Positions 1-11,059 of a stretch of DNA of 64,000 nt are shown here, piece by piece. The position numbers and the translations under genes are program-made. Source of the DNA: Mytilus trossulus (taxonomy: Eukaryota > Mollusca > Bivalvia > Mytilida > Mytilidae); contig NC_086375.1 of assembly GCF_036588685.1 (NCBI RefSeq), forward strand, positions 40,827,270-40,891,269, written 5' to 3'. Every line of letters starts with the position of its first letter. Within the stretch, counting starts at the first letter, position 1. A model generated the notes under the pieces. It was not told where the DNA came from. It ran no database searches and saw only the letters and a program-made list of their open reading frames with translations.

Positions 1-734
1 TCCTATATGCAGAGACGAAATGATGTTGATGAGATAGACTATACATTGCATGCCATTGTTTGTCCTTGAACATTTGACAAACATATTGCCATATAAGATA
101 CCGATTAAAAAGGTCCCTAAAAATTAAATATAAATGAGAACGCGAACGACCTGATTTATTTAAAGCCAAATAATATTATACAAATATGGCATATTTTAAC
201 CAATGAAATATAGCCCCTGACTTGGAACCGGTCCAAACAATGTTATGCTGTTAAACTTGTTAGCAAGTGCTTATCCTTTGAAAGTTATTAAACAGCACAA
301 CATATGTACAAAGTTTATAAAAATCAGTTTAAAATGGCTTGAACAATTTAATCGGCTCTTAAAATACGAAAAACAACAAAAGACACAAATACCAACACAA
401 TATTCAGCAGTTACTGAAAGCTAGTTTTGTGTTTTGTAAATTGATATTTTAATCTTTAGCTTGTTAATAAAAAGTCTTGTTGACATCATCCTTTTTTCTA
501 ATTTTAATTGGTTATATATGGAGATGGAAAGAAATAGTGAATTTACTCCAATTCATAGATTTTATTTTACGCCCTTCAGAACCAATAAGACGCAAAATTA
601 TCAAGTAACGGGTGAATGCCACAGAATAGGACATTTATGTATTTGAATAAATGATGTTTAATTTATAGATCCTTCACCAAATTATGACAAAAATATTAAT
701 GTATTATTATAAAAAAAAATATTTCTTTTCAAAG

Positions 735-769
735 GTAGCTCCTGCACAAATACGACTGCTGTTCAGCAG
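735..769 (+). CDS. Gene 1 microexon, copy 1 (Cys linker)
   Basis: 35-bp exon between a TTTTCAAAG acceptor and a GTAATA donor, reading GSSCTNTTAVQQ after completion of a phase-1 codon. It resembles the first residues of the A-type Ig exon at 30976 (GGSCTDATAYF), so it looks like the surviving N-terminal strand and Cys of an A-type Ig domain whose remainder is gone. It leaves in phase 0, the phase in which the following Ig exon starts. It is duplicated at 6672-6706. Short length keeps confidence moderate. Confidence 0.5.
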
Positions 770-3700
770 GTAATATAATAAAATTTAAAAGATATAGAAC
801 TCATTTGAAAGAAAGATGACCATATATCAAAAGAAAAATACTTTTTCAACTTGTATCAATAGCAAATAGTTTTAAGTCAAACCAAACAAATGCATCTAAG
901 CAGATTTTTACGAAACATAGGTTTGATATACTGAAGCAAATTGACCTGTTTCGAAACAATTAATATGTAAATTCTATATTAAGTTTACTACATTAACATA
1001 AAAACATCTTTCAATTTCTTAACAAATATTTATGTCTTTTATCTAAGATAATCAATAAGCATCTCATTCTGTAAATTTTAAAAGAAATGCAGAGAGTAGT
1101 TTCCATACATGCTACAGTTGTTAACATTCAGAAACAAGCTCACAATAAGCAATTTTAATTCCCTATATTTAGGAGTATGGACGATTTCCCTTGGCTTGAT
1201 TTTATTACACTCACAATATCAAACTCATTGTCAATTCTTACTTGAAAATGAGTATAAGAACGTGTTTACTAAGGCAACAGTTATCAAATCTCAGAAGTCG
1301 ATTAAAAGAATCATGTGAAACACTAAAGGAACGGCATGATCTCAAAAAGGAGAAAACCTGGGTGCGCATACAAGGTAGGCGTCCCCAGCTATATATACTA
1401 CATCATCCGCAATTCGAATCTACACTAAGTCAAAATGTCAGAAACGGTAAAATTATAGAACAGACGACTAGACTGGTGTATATATAAAAACAACAGTTTA
1501 TAGCTTAGGTTGAACAATGTTGACCTCCAATGTTATTTTTAAACAATATTAAGATAAATAATACTTGTATCTATGATGAGATTATTTGAAACCTGTTCAT
1601 ACATAAAATTTTGAAAAAAAAAACTCTAATTATTACACGATTTATCCTTTTCCTGATCTGTTGATTATTTTCATTTATTTAATTTGTGGATCATTTGATC
1701 TCAGTCATGAAAAAGGCGATTCTGCCTGATGACGTCACAATGATGAGATCATTCGAAAAGAATGAGTTCGTCTCAAATCCATTAGAGAAACAGATTCCAC
1801 CACAAAATCTGGTGCAATACGATAATTATCAATTCTCAACACTTAAATTTTAAATATGTAAAATGTTTGGCCAACCTCGCGTTTTAAATGTGAAAATTTA
1901 ACTATCTCCAGTAGATATATGTCGCATCACACTTGGTACAGTGGTATAACCTATATGTAACAGTAATGGAGAAAGACTATTTTGAAAACTGTTAAGTTCA
2001 AAGTAATATTGTAATGTTCTTGAAATTATTTTCATTCCTTTTACAGAAGAAAGAAGTCAATATGACAATACATTCTGATCAGGTTTTTGGTCTCCCTTCC
2101 ACAAGAGCTTCAAATCTACATATTTGCTCTGGTTTTATTGGCAATCTAACGGGTGACTTACAAGTTCAAATACAGTTTGCAGGGAATAATACTTACCAAA
2201 CAATCATTCCTAGCTATACAACCAGAGTAGATACAACAGAAAACTGCGAATTAAAAAGAGTTCTCAAGTTTTGGATTGGATTCACTGTCGCTATGAAAAA
2301 TGCAACCATTAGATGTAGAGGAACAAATGGTCTTCATCCGAATGATTCACCTATCTTTTCTAAAAATGAAACTCTTTACCTGGTTTCCAGTAAGTAGAAG
2401 TTCATAGATTTTAGAATAGTATTTACATCTGATATGGAGAAGGCTATCATCAGATGTTCAGTAATTAATAAACACTTCCCAGATTCTCCAGCCTTTTATT
2501 CAAAAAATGAAACAGTTAAACTAATACCAGGTAAATATCACTTGTGTATGTAAATATGGACTTCAGTTGAACCCAATAAATCTTTATCCTTATTCTTACT
2601 AATAACTATTTTTATTTTACCGTTTATCAAAATAATATTGCGTTTTATATAAAGAAACGTATTGTTAAAGAGGCGGTAGCTGTCAAATTCGTGTTAACCG
2701 TTTTGACTCAAATTCCCAACTTTTGGTTTATAGCATACTTAAACGTATATACAAATTATGCAAAATCTAAAATAAACAATTAACAATGCAGTGGATCGAT
2801 AAAATGTATTAGCATTTAGTGTGTATTCTAGTCCAGATGCAATATAATAAACTATTAAGGTGACCTCGAAGGACTACCGACAGTCATATAACACGATATA
2901 AACATAATCGTAGAGTAGAAATAAATAGAATTGCAGCTTGTTCATCTTGACTTTTCTGCGTTTGTTTGGTTTCATATCACAATATAAACTTTTAATTGTC
3001 CTAAATGTTATCAAAAGTCAAATTTTGACATTGAACAGTGGCATGTTATTCTTAGGCAGCTTGTGATTATCTACATTAAATATTTTGGAAGTGTTATTAT
3101 TGATATCTATGTTTTGGGAATTTTCTTAGATGGCATGGTGTTTAAAATCGATTTCAGTAATCGTCCGTTATCTTGGATTGGTACTTGGTGTCGTTGTAAC
3201 ATAGTACCTCTTAGCCTCTTTAATGTTTTTGTCATTGATTTGAGTGCTCAATGCTCTTCATTTAAGTACTTGTTTGGCTTTAAAACTATTTTGATCTGAA
3301 CTCACTGATGAGTATAGAGTATAGACGAAACTCGCGTCTGGCGTATTAAATTATAATCCTTGTACCTTTGATAACTATTCCATAACTCTTCTTTTTAAAA
3401 ACAGAATTATCAAAAGTGCATTCACACAGGAGGACATTCTGATTAAAATAAGACAATTACATATGTTACTGATAGTTATCAAAGGTACCAGTATTATAAT
3501 TTAGTACGCCAGACGCGTGTTTCGTCTACATAAGCCTCATCAGTGACGCTCATATCAAAATAGTTATAAACCAAACAAATACAAATTTGAAGACACTGTT
3601 TGTTAAACTAAGTTACTTGAAATATACATGCAAATACATAATATCTAATTGGCTTCATTTATCGAGATAATTGTATTAGCTTCTAAAACGGAAATTTATT

Positions 3701-6700
3701 AACAGGTAGATCTTTTTTTCTGCATATTGATATTAAGTGTAAATTCACATTGCAATAAGACGTGTCACGGTACTTGTTTATCCCAAATTTATGTATTTGG
3801 TGTTGATGTTATGTTTGCTATTCTCGTGGGATTTTGTCTGATGCTTGGTCCGTTTCTATGTGTGTTACATTTCAGTGTTGTGTCGTTGTTCTCCTCTTAT
3901 ATTTAATGCGTTTCCCTCGGTTTTAGTTTGTTACCCCGATTTTGTTTTTTGTCCATGGATTTATGAGTTTTGAACAGCGGTATACTACTGTTGCCTTTAT
4001 TTAAGGCTTTTTCAAGTCATTAATTTTCGGAAATTGAAACTTAGCATTATACAATCTTCATAAATATGCTTAATTCAATTTTGTTTTCATATCGATTTAC
4101 TTTTCTGTAACTATTTACCATGTGAACATAAATTATAACTTTATTCATTTTCATTTTACATGGCAAATAAAAAGAAGTACTAATTACGAATAAAAAAAAT
4201 GGGGCAACAAGCTGTGATGGCCTATCCTCTATATACTTTGTAAAACTGTGGTGTTTTATATCTTGATTGAATTTTCGGCTTTCCTTTAAAACCATTTCCG
4301 AGTAAAAACTGTATATATCTCATTATCGCTATTTTACGAAATTTTTCTTTTACCTTACTGCGTGATCATTTCTTTTCTCAGCGGACTTTGGTGATATTGA
4401 AAAAAAAAATATCGCTAGAAACTAAGAAGGGCACGTGGCGTTGTGAATGAGATGTCATAGAAATTGACAACGTCGTCATAGGTAAAATTATCATTGGTCA
4501 TCTCAAATCGATTGCTTTTCTAACTTTTGCCGTACCGACTCAAGCGAGAGAATCAATCTCGTTGTGATGATCAACGATAATCTATAATTATACATGTTGA
4601 AAAGAAGATTAAGTTTATGATATATGCATGCATTGGTTCAAGAATTATCCATATTTTTCACTATGCAGACACTCATTCCATACGGCTTTAAATATCAATA
4701 GATTAACGCCATCAGTATTTGGTATGCTATTTGTTTAATCTTATTATGAAGCGATACAAACTACTGCGAATGCATATAAATAAAAGAAACCGAACAATAC
4801 CGAATACGTTTTTGCATGTGTTATTAAATGTCCGACTCTTACACAGTTTGAATTGTCGTTCTTTGAATAGATTATATTTACGTCCAATTATTCATCACGC
4901 AATGTAAGTGAAGAATTCACTATTTGATCAACTCATATGAAAAAGCTGTTTATGTATATTTACACCAGTAAACTCATTTCAGGTGATTCGTGTAAAGATA
5001 ACACTGTATCCCAAAGCTACCGTGTACATCCTACAAACTGTCAGTATTATATTGAATGCCGGAATTACATAGAACCCTATGGTCGTGCATGTCAGTACGG
5101 CTATTGTTTTGGAATATACACAGTAGAAACATGCACTCCTTGCAATAGTGTTATATGTCTAGAAACAAGTAAGAAAGTGATCGCATAAAGAAAAAATATT
5201 TAAAATGTGGTGATAAATAAAAACACAATGCATTGTTTAGAAAATTTCAACTGAGTTTTAATTATCATTTGATAGCGCAGATATATGTTGGAAGTTCTTT
5301 TCAATGTTACATCAATTATTTCCGAAATGCAAAAACAAAAATTCAACGAAGAACAAATTACATTCAAATATCCAGAAGTTAAAAGACAATAGACACAGCA
5401 ATATTTTTAAAGATTCAGACTAAAAATGTTGAAGGTTTTCAAATTTCAATTAAAGATAGATGTAAAAACAACTATCTAAATTCAATGTGTACAATTTCAA
5501 TTTCAACTTTTTCTTTTTTAATATGCTTTATACTTATTTCGTTTTGAGCATCACTGAAAAAAAATTGTAGAAGTCGCATTAAGGTGGTACCTAACACTAC
5601 AGGGAGATAACTCTGTAAAGTCAACTAAACGCTTTAATTACGTTGTGTTGTACAAGAAATATTAAGCTTCTCAATGATCAAAATTGGTGTTTGTCAAATT
5701 GCTATATAACCAGTGTAATTTTTCTGACAAAACGGTTGGTTCAAAAAAATTAAATTTGTATATTTTTGTTGAAGTGTCAAAGTTAATACTTTGACAAAAT
5801 TTAATGAAATTTAAACGAGCCAAATTAATTTTAGTGAAAGTGTTGTGTACCACCGTAACTGCAGTATCAAAAATACCTTTCATTGTATTAGCTATATCAA
5901 ACAGTAGAAGTCGTATAATAATCAATGAGATACTTATCCTATATGCAGAGACGAAATGATGTTGATGAGATAGACTATACATTGTATGCCATTGTTTGTC
6001 CTTGAACATTTGACAAACATTTTGCCATATAAGATACCGATTAGAAAGGTCCCTAAAAATTAAATATAAATGAGAAAGCGAACGACCTGATTTATTTAAA
6101 GCCAAATAATATTATACAAATATGGCATATTTTAACCAATGAAATATAGCCCCTGACTTGGAACCGGTCCAAACAATGTTATGCTGTTAAACTTGTTAGC
6201 AAGTATTTATCCTTTGAAAGTTATTAAACAGCACAACATATGTACAAAGTTTATAAAAATCAGTTTAAAATGGCTTGAACAATTTAATCGGCTCTTAAAA
6301 TACGAAAAACAACAAAAGACACAAAATACCTACACAATATTCAGCAGTTATTGAAAGCTAGTTTTGTGTTTTGTAAATTGATATTTTAATCTTTAGCTTG
6401 TTAATAAAAAGTCTTGTTGACATCATCCTTTTTTCTAATTTTAATTGGTTATATATGGAGATGGAAAGAAATAGTGAATTTACTCCAATTCATAGATTTT
6501 ATTTTACGCCCTTCAGAACCAATAAGACGCAAAATTATCAAGTAACGGGTGAATGCCACAGAATAGGACATTAATGTATTTGAATAAATGATGTTTAATT
6601 TATAGATCCTCCACCAAATTATGACAAAAATATTAATGTATTACTATAAAAAAAAAAAAATCTTTTCAAAGGTAGCTCCTGCACAAATACGACTGCTGTT

Positions 6701-9700
6701 CAGCAGGTAATGTAATAAAATTTAAAAGATATAGAACTCATTTGAAAGAAAGATGACCATATATCAAAAGAAAACACTTTTTCAACTTGTATCAATAGCA
6801 AATAGTTTTAAGTCAAACCAAACAAATGCATCTAAGCAGATTTTTACGAAACATAGGTTTGATATACTGAAGCAAATTGACCTGTTTCGAAACAATTAAT
6901 ATGTAAATTCTATATTAAGTTTACTACATTAACATAAAAACATCTTTCAATTTCTTAACAAATATTTATGTCTTTTATCTTAGATAATCAATAAGCATCT
7001 CATTCTGTAAATTTAAAAAGAAATGCAGAGAGTAGTTTCCATACATGCTACAGTTGTTAACATTCAGAAACAAGCTCACAATAAGCAATTTTAATTCACT
7101 ATATTTAGGAGTATGGACGATTTCCCTTGGCTTGATTTTATTACACTCACAATATCAAACTCATTGTCAATTCTTACTTGAAAATGAGTATAAGAACGTG
7201 TTTACTAAGGCAACAGTTATCAAATCTCAGAAGTCGATTAAAAGAATCATGTGAAACACTAAAGGAACGGCATAAACTCACAAAGGAGAAAACCTGGGTG
7301 CGCATACAAGGTAGGCGTCCCCAGCTATATATACTACATCATCCGCAATTCGAATCTACACTAAGTCAAAATGTCAGAAACGGTAAAATTATAGAACAGA
7401 CGACTAGACTGGTGTATATATAAAAACAACAGTTTATAGCTTAGGTTGAACAATGTTGACCTCCAATGTTATTTTTAAACAATATTAAGATAAATAGTAC
7501 TTGTATCTATGATGAGATTATTTGAAACCTGTTCATACATCAAATTTTGAAAAAAAAACTCTAATTATTACACGATTTATCCTTTTCCTGATCTGTTGAT
7601 TATTTTCATTTATTTAATATGTGGATCATTTGATCTCAGTCATGAAAAAGGCGATCCTGCCTGATGACGTCACAATGATGAGATCATTCGAAAAGGATGA
7701 GTTCGTCTCAAATCCATTAGAGAAACAGATTCCACCACAAAATCTGGTGCAATACGATAATTATCAATTCTCAACACTTAAATTTTAAATATGTAAAATG
7801 TTTGGCCAACCTCGCGTTTTAAATGTGAAAATTTAACTATCTCCAGTAGATAAATGTCGCATCACACTTGGTACAGTGGTATAACCTATATGTAACAGTA
7901 ATGGAGAAAGACTATTTTGAAAACTGTTAAGTTCAAAGTAATATTGTAATGTTCTTGAAATTATTTTCATTCCTTTTACAGCAGAAAGAAGTCAATATGA
8001 CAATACATTCTGATCAGGTTTATGGTCTCCCTTCCACAAGAGCTTCAAATCTACATATTTGCTCTGGTTTTATTGGCAATCTAACGGGTGACTTACAAGT
8101 TCAAATACAGTTTGCAGGGAATAATACTTACCAAACAATCATTCCTAGCTATACAACCACAGTAAATACAACAGAAAACTGCGAATTAAAAAGAGTTCTC
8201 AAGTTTTGGATTGGATTCACTGTCGCTATGTCCAATGCAACCATTAGATGTAGAGGAACAAATGGTCTTCATCCGAATGATTCACCTATCTTTTCTAAAA
8301 ATGAAACTCTTTACCTGGTTTCCAGTAAGTAGACGTTCATAGATAATTAAAAACCAATTGTTCAGAGAACTATTGATGGTCTTTCCACCAGTAAGGAATT
8401 TTTTATATGAAAATATTAAAATTTGGTTTCAAATGTTGTAGTGTCAAATTACAACTTGTTGAACGCTGATTCCCAAAATGTATGGTTTCTGTGGAAAAAA
8501 ATATAGATAAGGGAGATAATTGTTTACTTGCGGTTCAAATGATGTTATTTCCGGTATAGTTTGATAGTTTAATTGACACTGATTCCAAAAATATATGGTT
8601 CTACATACTTTTACATTAATTTAGAACAAAAAGTTGCTACTTCCGGTAAACAAAAGGTCACTTCCGGTTGGCTTTTACAAGTTCACATTGCTTGCAACCT
8701 ATTGCAAAAAGTCCCATGTCTTTATCATGTATACATATGAGGTAAAAGCAAAGGTCAAAATCTAGAACGTGAATTTTGTCTTTGACCTTGAGCTCAATTT
8801 CAAGGTCAACAACCAAGGACCTAAAATCAAAAGATCCCAGTCCTCTACTTTATATTGTTCAGGAGTTATATTACCATACAACAAATATAAGATATAAAAG
8901 GGGGGAAAAGTCAAAAAAAATGTTTACGAACCCTTTTAACTAAAATTTACGTGTTACGCCTTATCGCAACTAATAATTGTCTGCAAATATTTTGTTGATA
9001 TCTTATATGATTTCTGAAAATAAGAGATCACAAGCCAAAATCATATTTTTGAACATGACCTTGACCTTTGACCTTGACCTCATTTTAATTTTTTTGGACC
9101 AAGGACCTCAAATCAAAAGACCCTAGTCCTCTATCACTTATGGTTTTCCAGTTACAAATCAATTTCATTTATTTCAATATAAAAGGGGAAATAACTCTCA
9201 TATGGAGTCTTCGTAAAGCTTCGGTGAAAATAAAACGTAACATCCTCAAGACATAACGAGCAATTTGGAAAAATAAATTTGTCGCTTTCTTTTACGGTTG
9301 CGGAGGAGATCTGATAACAAGAAAAACAGTGTTTGGGGAGATAACTCTTACAAAGAAAAGTGTTCATTTAAACAGGATGAGTTTCAAAAGCGTATAGACT
9401 GTATGATATCATATACAAAAAAAACTAAGCGACATCTTTTGAAACATTTTTACAACGCAAGAAAAAAATTAGGGGGAAGAAGAAAAAAAAATAATAATCA
9501 GAACAAATTCAATAGGTCTTTCCACAAGAAAGATGGAAAGACCTAATAATCAGAACAAATTCAATAGGTCTTTCCACAAGAAAGGTGGAAAGACCTAATA
9601 ATTTGTATATTGCATCAAAATTAAAATAAAACAAGCAAAGACGGCCGTTTCGCTTAAACCGATAAGGCCTTTCCGAAACTTTTGAATGAATAAAAGTTAA

Positions 9701-10883
9701 AATAGCGTTGCTATTTTTACGGGGGGCATGGTGGTCGATGGATTTTTTTATCAACATCCTTGCCCTGACTAACGAAAACACCATGCCTAAGACAAAATGA
9801 AAATAAATAATCTGCCCCAATTACTGAAGAACATATTCCCATACCATCCCGTCTCATTGATATGCTCCCAACAAAGGAGAACAGAAACTACAGAATTATA
9901 TTCTTTCAATATACCCGAGAGAACACTTTTGTCTGCGTAGCGGTTTGTTATATGCGGGTTTTAGAATTTAGAATAAATAATGATAATAATAAAATATCTC
10001 ATTAATCGATAGAAAATCGTTTAACAAGAACATGTTTATCTTTTCTGCCATCAAAACTAATTATACTTAATTTGAATAAGCACACATACATTAAATGAAA
10101 GAAATACATATAAATAGTACTTATGATTCAGTTATCTTCATTCTGTAAAGTTAAACAATCATTGAACTATGTGAGTTTGATTATACTTTTCGGTTTTTTT
10201 TTTCATCATTAATAAAAGAGGGTCGAAAGAAACCAGAAAGATACAAACTCATAAATCTAAAATATACTGACAACGCCATGGCTAAAAATGAAAAAGACAA
10301 ACAGACAAACAATAGTACACATGACACAACATAGAAAACTAAAAAATAAACAACACGAACCCTACCAAAAACTAGGGGTGATCTCGGGTGCTCCGGAAGG
10401 GTAAGCAGATCCTGCTCCACTTGTGGCACTCGTCGTGTTGCTTATGTGATAACAAATCCGGTAATTGGTCTTATTCGGTAGGTCACATTTATGAAAGGGA
10501 AGGGGATTGCATTTACGACGTAAGAAACATATCCGAAATCATTTGTGAAACGGTTATGTCATAACGGTCAACCAACTCGTGATAAATGTACATATGTATC
10601 TTGTACTAGTTATTCTTTCAAGTTGTAGAACTTTGTCTACTTACAGTTAATATATATTTTCCTCATGTTCTTATGATATTGTTAAACTTTCATTTCAGGT
10701 GACTTTTGTAACCAGAATTTTAACAGCACCAAAACCAACAAATATCATCATCCAACAACCTGTCAAAGATTTATTTCTTGTGTAGGTGCATTACCTCACG
10801 TCCATACATGCTCGAGTGGTCTTTGCTTTAGTTTAGAAAAGGATCGTTGTGAGTATTGCGAAGATGTAAAAACATGTCCGTAA
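735..10883 (+). CDS. Gene 1 (3' part): modular Ig-like / CBM14-like extracellular protein
   Basis: Spliced gene whose 5' end lies before the window. Visible exons: 735-769, 2047-2389, 4983-5168, 6672-6706, 7982-8324, 10699-10883 (stop). Phases agree throughout: microexons enter in phase 1 and leave in phase 0, Ig-like exons go 0 to 1, CBM14-like exons go 1 to 1. The protein is therefore a repeated trio of Cys-containing 12-residue linker, Ig-like domain with three Cys, and chitin-binding-type module. No membrane segment is visible, so it is probably secreted, or anchored through its unseen N-terminus. Its modules are paralogous to those at the C-terminus of the gene at 17642-44271. Function is not known; binding to chitin or other glycans is inferred from the CBM14-like Cys pattern. 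The model is assembled by eye from splice signals and paralogy. Confidence 0.6.
2047..2389 (+). CDS. Gene 1 Ig-like (B-type) exon, copy 1
   Basis: 343-bp exon from a TTTTACAG acceptor to a GTAAGT donor. It encodes one Ig-like domain: B-strand Cys in HICSG, a Gly/Leu segment ending GDLQVQIQF, a middle Cys (ENCEL), and F-strand Cys in ATIRCRGTNG. It has potential N-glycosylation sites (NMT, NLT, NNT, NAT, NET). The same three-Cys plan occurs at 31683, 33201 and 41179. Entry phase 0, unlike the phase 1 of its paralogues, matches the microexon. Confidence 0.75.
2410..2530 (+). pseudogene. Truncated B-type Ig exon fused into an intron
   Basis: Sequence reading FRIVFTSDMEKAIIRC and onwards, ending in phase 1 before a GTAAAT donor, is the C-terminal third of a B-type Ig exon. 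Compare LRFTMNFTSAMNKAVIRC in the exon at 31683. It has no acceptor and an in-frame TAG just upstream. It begins where copies 1 and 2 of the duplication stop matching, so it marks a recombination junction. Probably not translated. Confidence 0.75.
2531..3214. other. Intron sequence, nothing recognised
   Basis: AT-rich intron sequence with no supported exon or repeat, up to the hammerhead-type repeat. Confidence 0.5.
3215..3395 (+). repeat. Hammerhead-type repeat, decayed copy
   Basis: Dispersed repeat with the arrangement shared by the copies at 36220, 53720 and 58205: a leader rich in CTTGTTTGGCTTTA, then the ribozyme-like core, then a tail with TAAATTATAATCC. CTGATGA lies at 3305-3311 and GAAA at 3327-3330. 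Stem II is imperfect, and the stem III strand reads CTCGCGTC instead of CGCGCGTC, so activity is doubtful. An inverted copy follows at 3466-3620. Confidence 0.75.
3466..3620 (-). repeat. Hammerhead-type repeat, inverted copy
   Basis: Reverse-strand member of the same dispersed family, from its TTTGATAACTAT tail to its AAATTTGTATTTG leader. The ribozyme core at 3506-3549 is annotated separately. With the copy at 3215-3395 it forms an inverted pair within about 400 bp, which could fold back in a transcript. Confidence 0.75.
3506..3549 (-). ncRNA. Hammerhead self-cleaving ribozyme, core intact
   Basis: On the - strand: stem I strand GCGTCA, CTGATGA, stem II GGCTTATGTAGAC, GAAA, a very short stem III CACGCG, cleavage triplet GTC, then TGGCGT closing stem I with G-U pairs. 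All invariant core positions of the hammerhead fold are present. The near-absent stem III loop is the form found in animal retrozymes and Penelope-like elements, where it works best as a dimer. Activity is untested. Confidence 0.65.
3741..4010 (+). repeat. Dispersed repeat, pair of 53869-54132
   Basis: About 270 bp, from GCAATAAGACGTGTCACGG to TACTACTGTTGCCTTTATTT. The same element is present inverted at 53869-54132, as a partial copy at 27590-27745 and as a short piece at 38547-38578. No coding capacity seen; a short interspersed or LINE-tail type element of unknown class. Confidence 0.75.
4011..4980. other. Intron sequence, nothing recognised
   Basis: AT-rich intron between the dispersed repeat and the CBM14-like exon; open frames here show no family resemblance or splice context. 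Confidence 0.5.
4983..5168 (+). CDS. Gene 1 CBM14-like chitin-binding exon
   Basis: 186-bp exon, phase 1 to phase 1, acceptor ATTTCAG, donor GTAAGA. It encodes DSCKDN, HPTNCQYYIECRNYIEP, GRACQYGYCFG and ETCTPCNSVIC. The HPxxCxxYxxC core followed by further Cys is the type-2 chitin-binding (peritrophin-A, CBM14) pattern. The module is extracellular and disulfide-bonded; chitin affinity is inferred. Paralogous to 10699-10883, 34392-34589 and 42239-42433. Confidence 0.75.
5579..5857. repeat. MITE with GGTGGTAC terminal inverted repeats
   Basis: About 279 bp bounded by TTAAGGTGGTACCTAACACT on the left and its imperfect inverse AGTGTTGTGTACCACCGTAA on the right. No transposase is encoded, so it would be non-autonomous. 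It sits about 80 bp before the visible start of the second copy of the segmental duplication. Confidence 0.7.
6672..6706 (+). CDS. Gene 1 microexon, copy 2 (Cys linker)
   Basis: Identical in sequence to 735-769, with the same acceptor and a GTAATG donor; entry phase 1, exit phase 0. It would follow the CBM14-like exon at 4983 and precede the second Ig-like exon. Confidence 0.5.
7982..8324 (+). CDS. Gene 1 Ig-like (B-type) exon, copy 2
   Basis: 343-bp exon, second copy of 2047-2389 with a handful of residue changes (for example QKEV for KKEV, SNAT for KNAT, TTVNTT for TRVDTT). The three Cys (HICSG, ENCEL, IRCRG) and the GTAAGT donor are kept. The frame is open throughout, consistent with selection or recent origin. 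Confidence 0.75.
8370..9602. repeat. Composite transposon-derived insertion
   Basis: Starts with GGTCTTTCCACC and ends in two 52-bp units carrying GGTCTTTCCAC...GTGGAAAGACC hairpins, so it looks bounded by inverted repeats of one family. Inside are two diverged copies, about 8735-8900 and 8990-9200, sharing 'ACCAAGGACCT', 'ATCAAAAGA' and 'AGTCCTCTA' plus runs of TGACCTT. No transposase found. It fills the intron after the second Ig-like exon, where copy 1 has other sequence. Confidence 0.5.
9499..9602. repeat. Two 52-bp tandem hairpin units
   Basis: Units 9499-9550 and 9551-9602 differ at one base. Each contains TAGGTCTTTCCA and its inverse TGGAAAGACCTA around a 9-base loop. Confidence 0.85.
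10190..10480. repeat. Dispersed repeat, copy also at 61350
   Basis: Contains CTCATAAATCTAAAA, ACAACGCCATGGCTAAAAAT and ACATGACACAACATAGAAAA, all repeated at 61350-61500; a distant relative lies at 37010-37180. No coding capacity. Abundant interspersed element type in an intron of gene 1. Confidence 0.7.
10699..10883 (+). CDS. Gene 1 terminal CBM14-like exon with stop
   Basis: 185-bp terminal exon after an ATTTCAG acceptor, phase 1, ending in TAA at 10881-10883. It encodes DFCNQN, HHPTTCQRFISCVGAL, HTCSSGLCFS and DRCEYCEDVKTC, a type-2 chitin-binding-like Cys array paralogous to the exon at 4983. The protein ends with the last Cys of the module plus Pro; there is no C-terminal membrane anchor. 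Confidence 0.8.
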
Positions 10884-11042
10884 TACAACCGAAAACTGAA
10901 TCTTATTTGATTATTCACGGATATGTTTACATAGACAAGCTTCAAAATATAATCGTGTTTCTTGTAGTTAATCCCACATTGTTTTCAAAAATTATATTGC
11001 ACTAGAAGTTTGAATATATCTATTTGTGTTAACAATACATTC

Positions 11043-11048
11043 AATAAA
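11043..11048 (+). terminator. Polyadenylation signal of gene 1
   Basis: AATAAA 160 bp after the stop codon at 10883, a plausible 3' UTR length. Confidence 0.6.
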
Positions 11049-11059
11049 AAGATGAACGA

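Larger units (their letters stand above)
1..2408 (+). repeat. Segmental tandem duplication, copy 1
   Basis: Position 1 matches position 5937, and the two stretches stay nearly identical, with small indels, until about 2408 / 8345. The left end of copy 1 lies outside the window. It contains the 735-769 microexon and the 2047-2389 Ig-like exon. Right after the Ig exon donor the copies diverge, and copy 1 runs into a truncated second Ig exon. Several open frames here are matched in copy 2, but such young copies say nothing about coding. Confidence 0.95.
5937..8345 (+). repeat. Segmental tandem duplication, copy 2
   Basis: Second copy of window positions 1-2408, offset about 5936 bp. Coding differences in the Ig-like exon are few, which indicates a recent duplication. 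The copy ends in the intron just after the Ig-like exon, where transposon-like sequence follows in place of the truncated exon seen after copy 1. Confidence 0.95.

Noticed and set aside
1109-1487. Overlapping open frames present in both duplication copies
   Set aside because: The copies are too recent for conservation to mean anything; no domain or splice signal.
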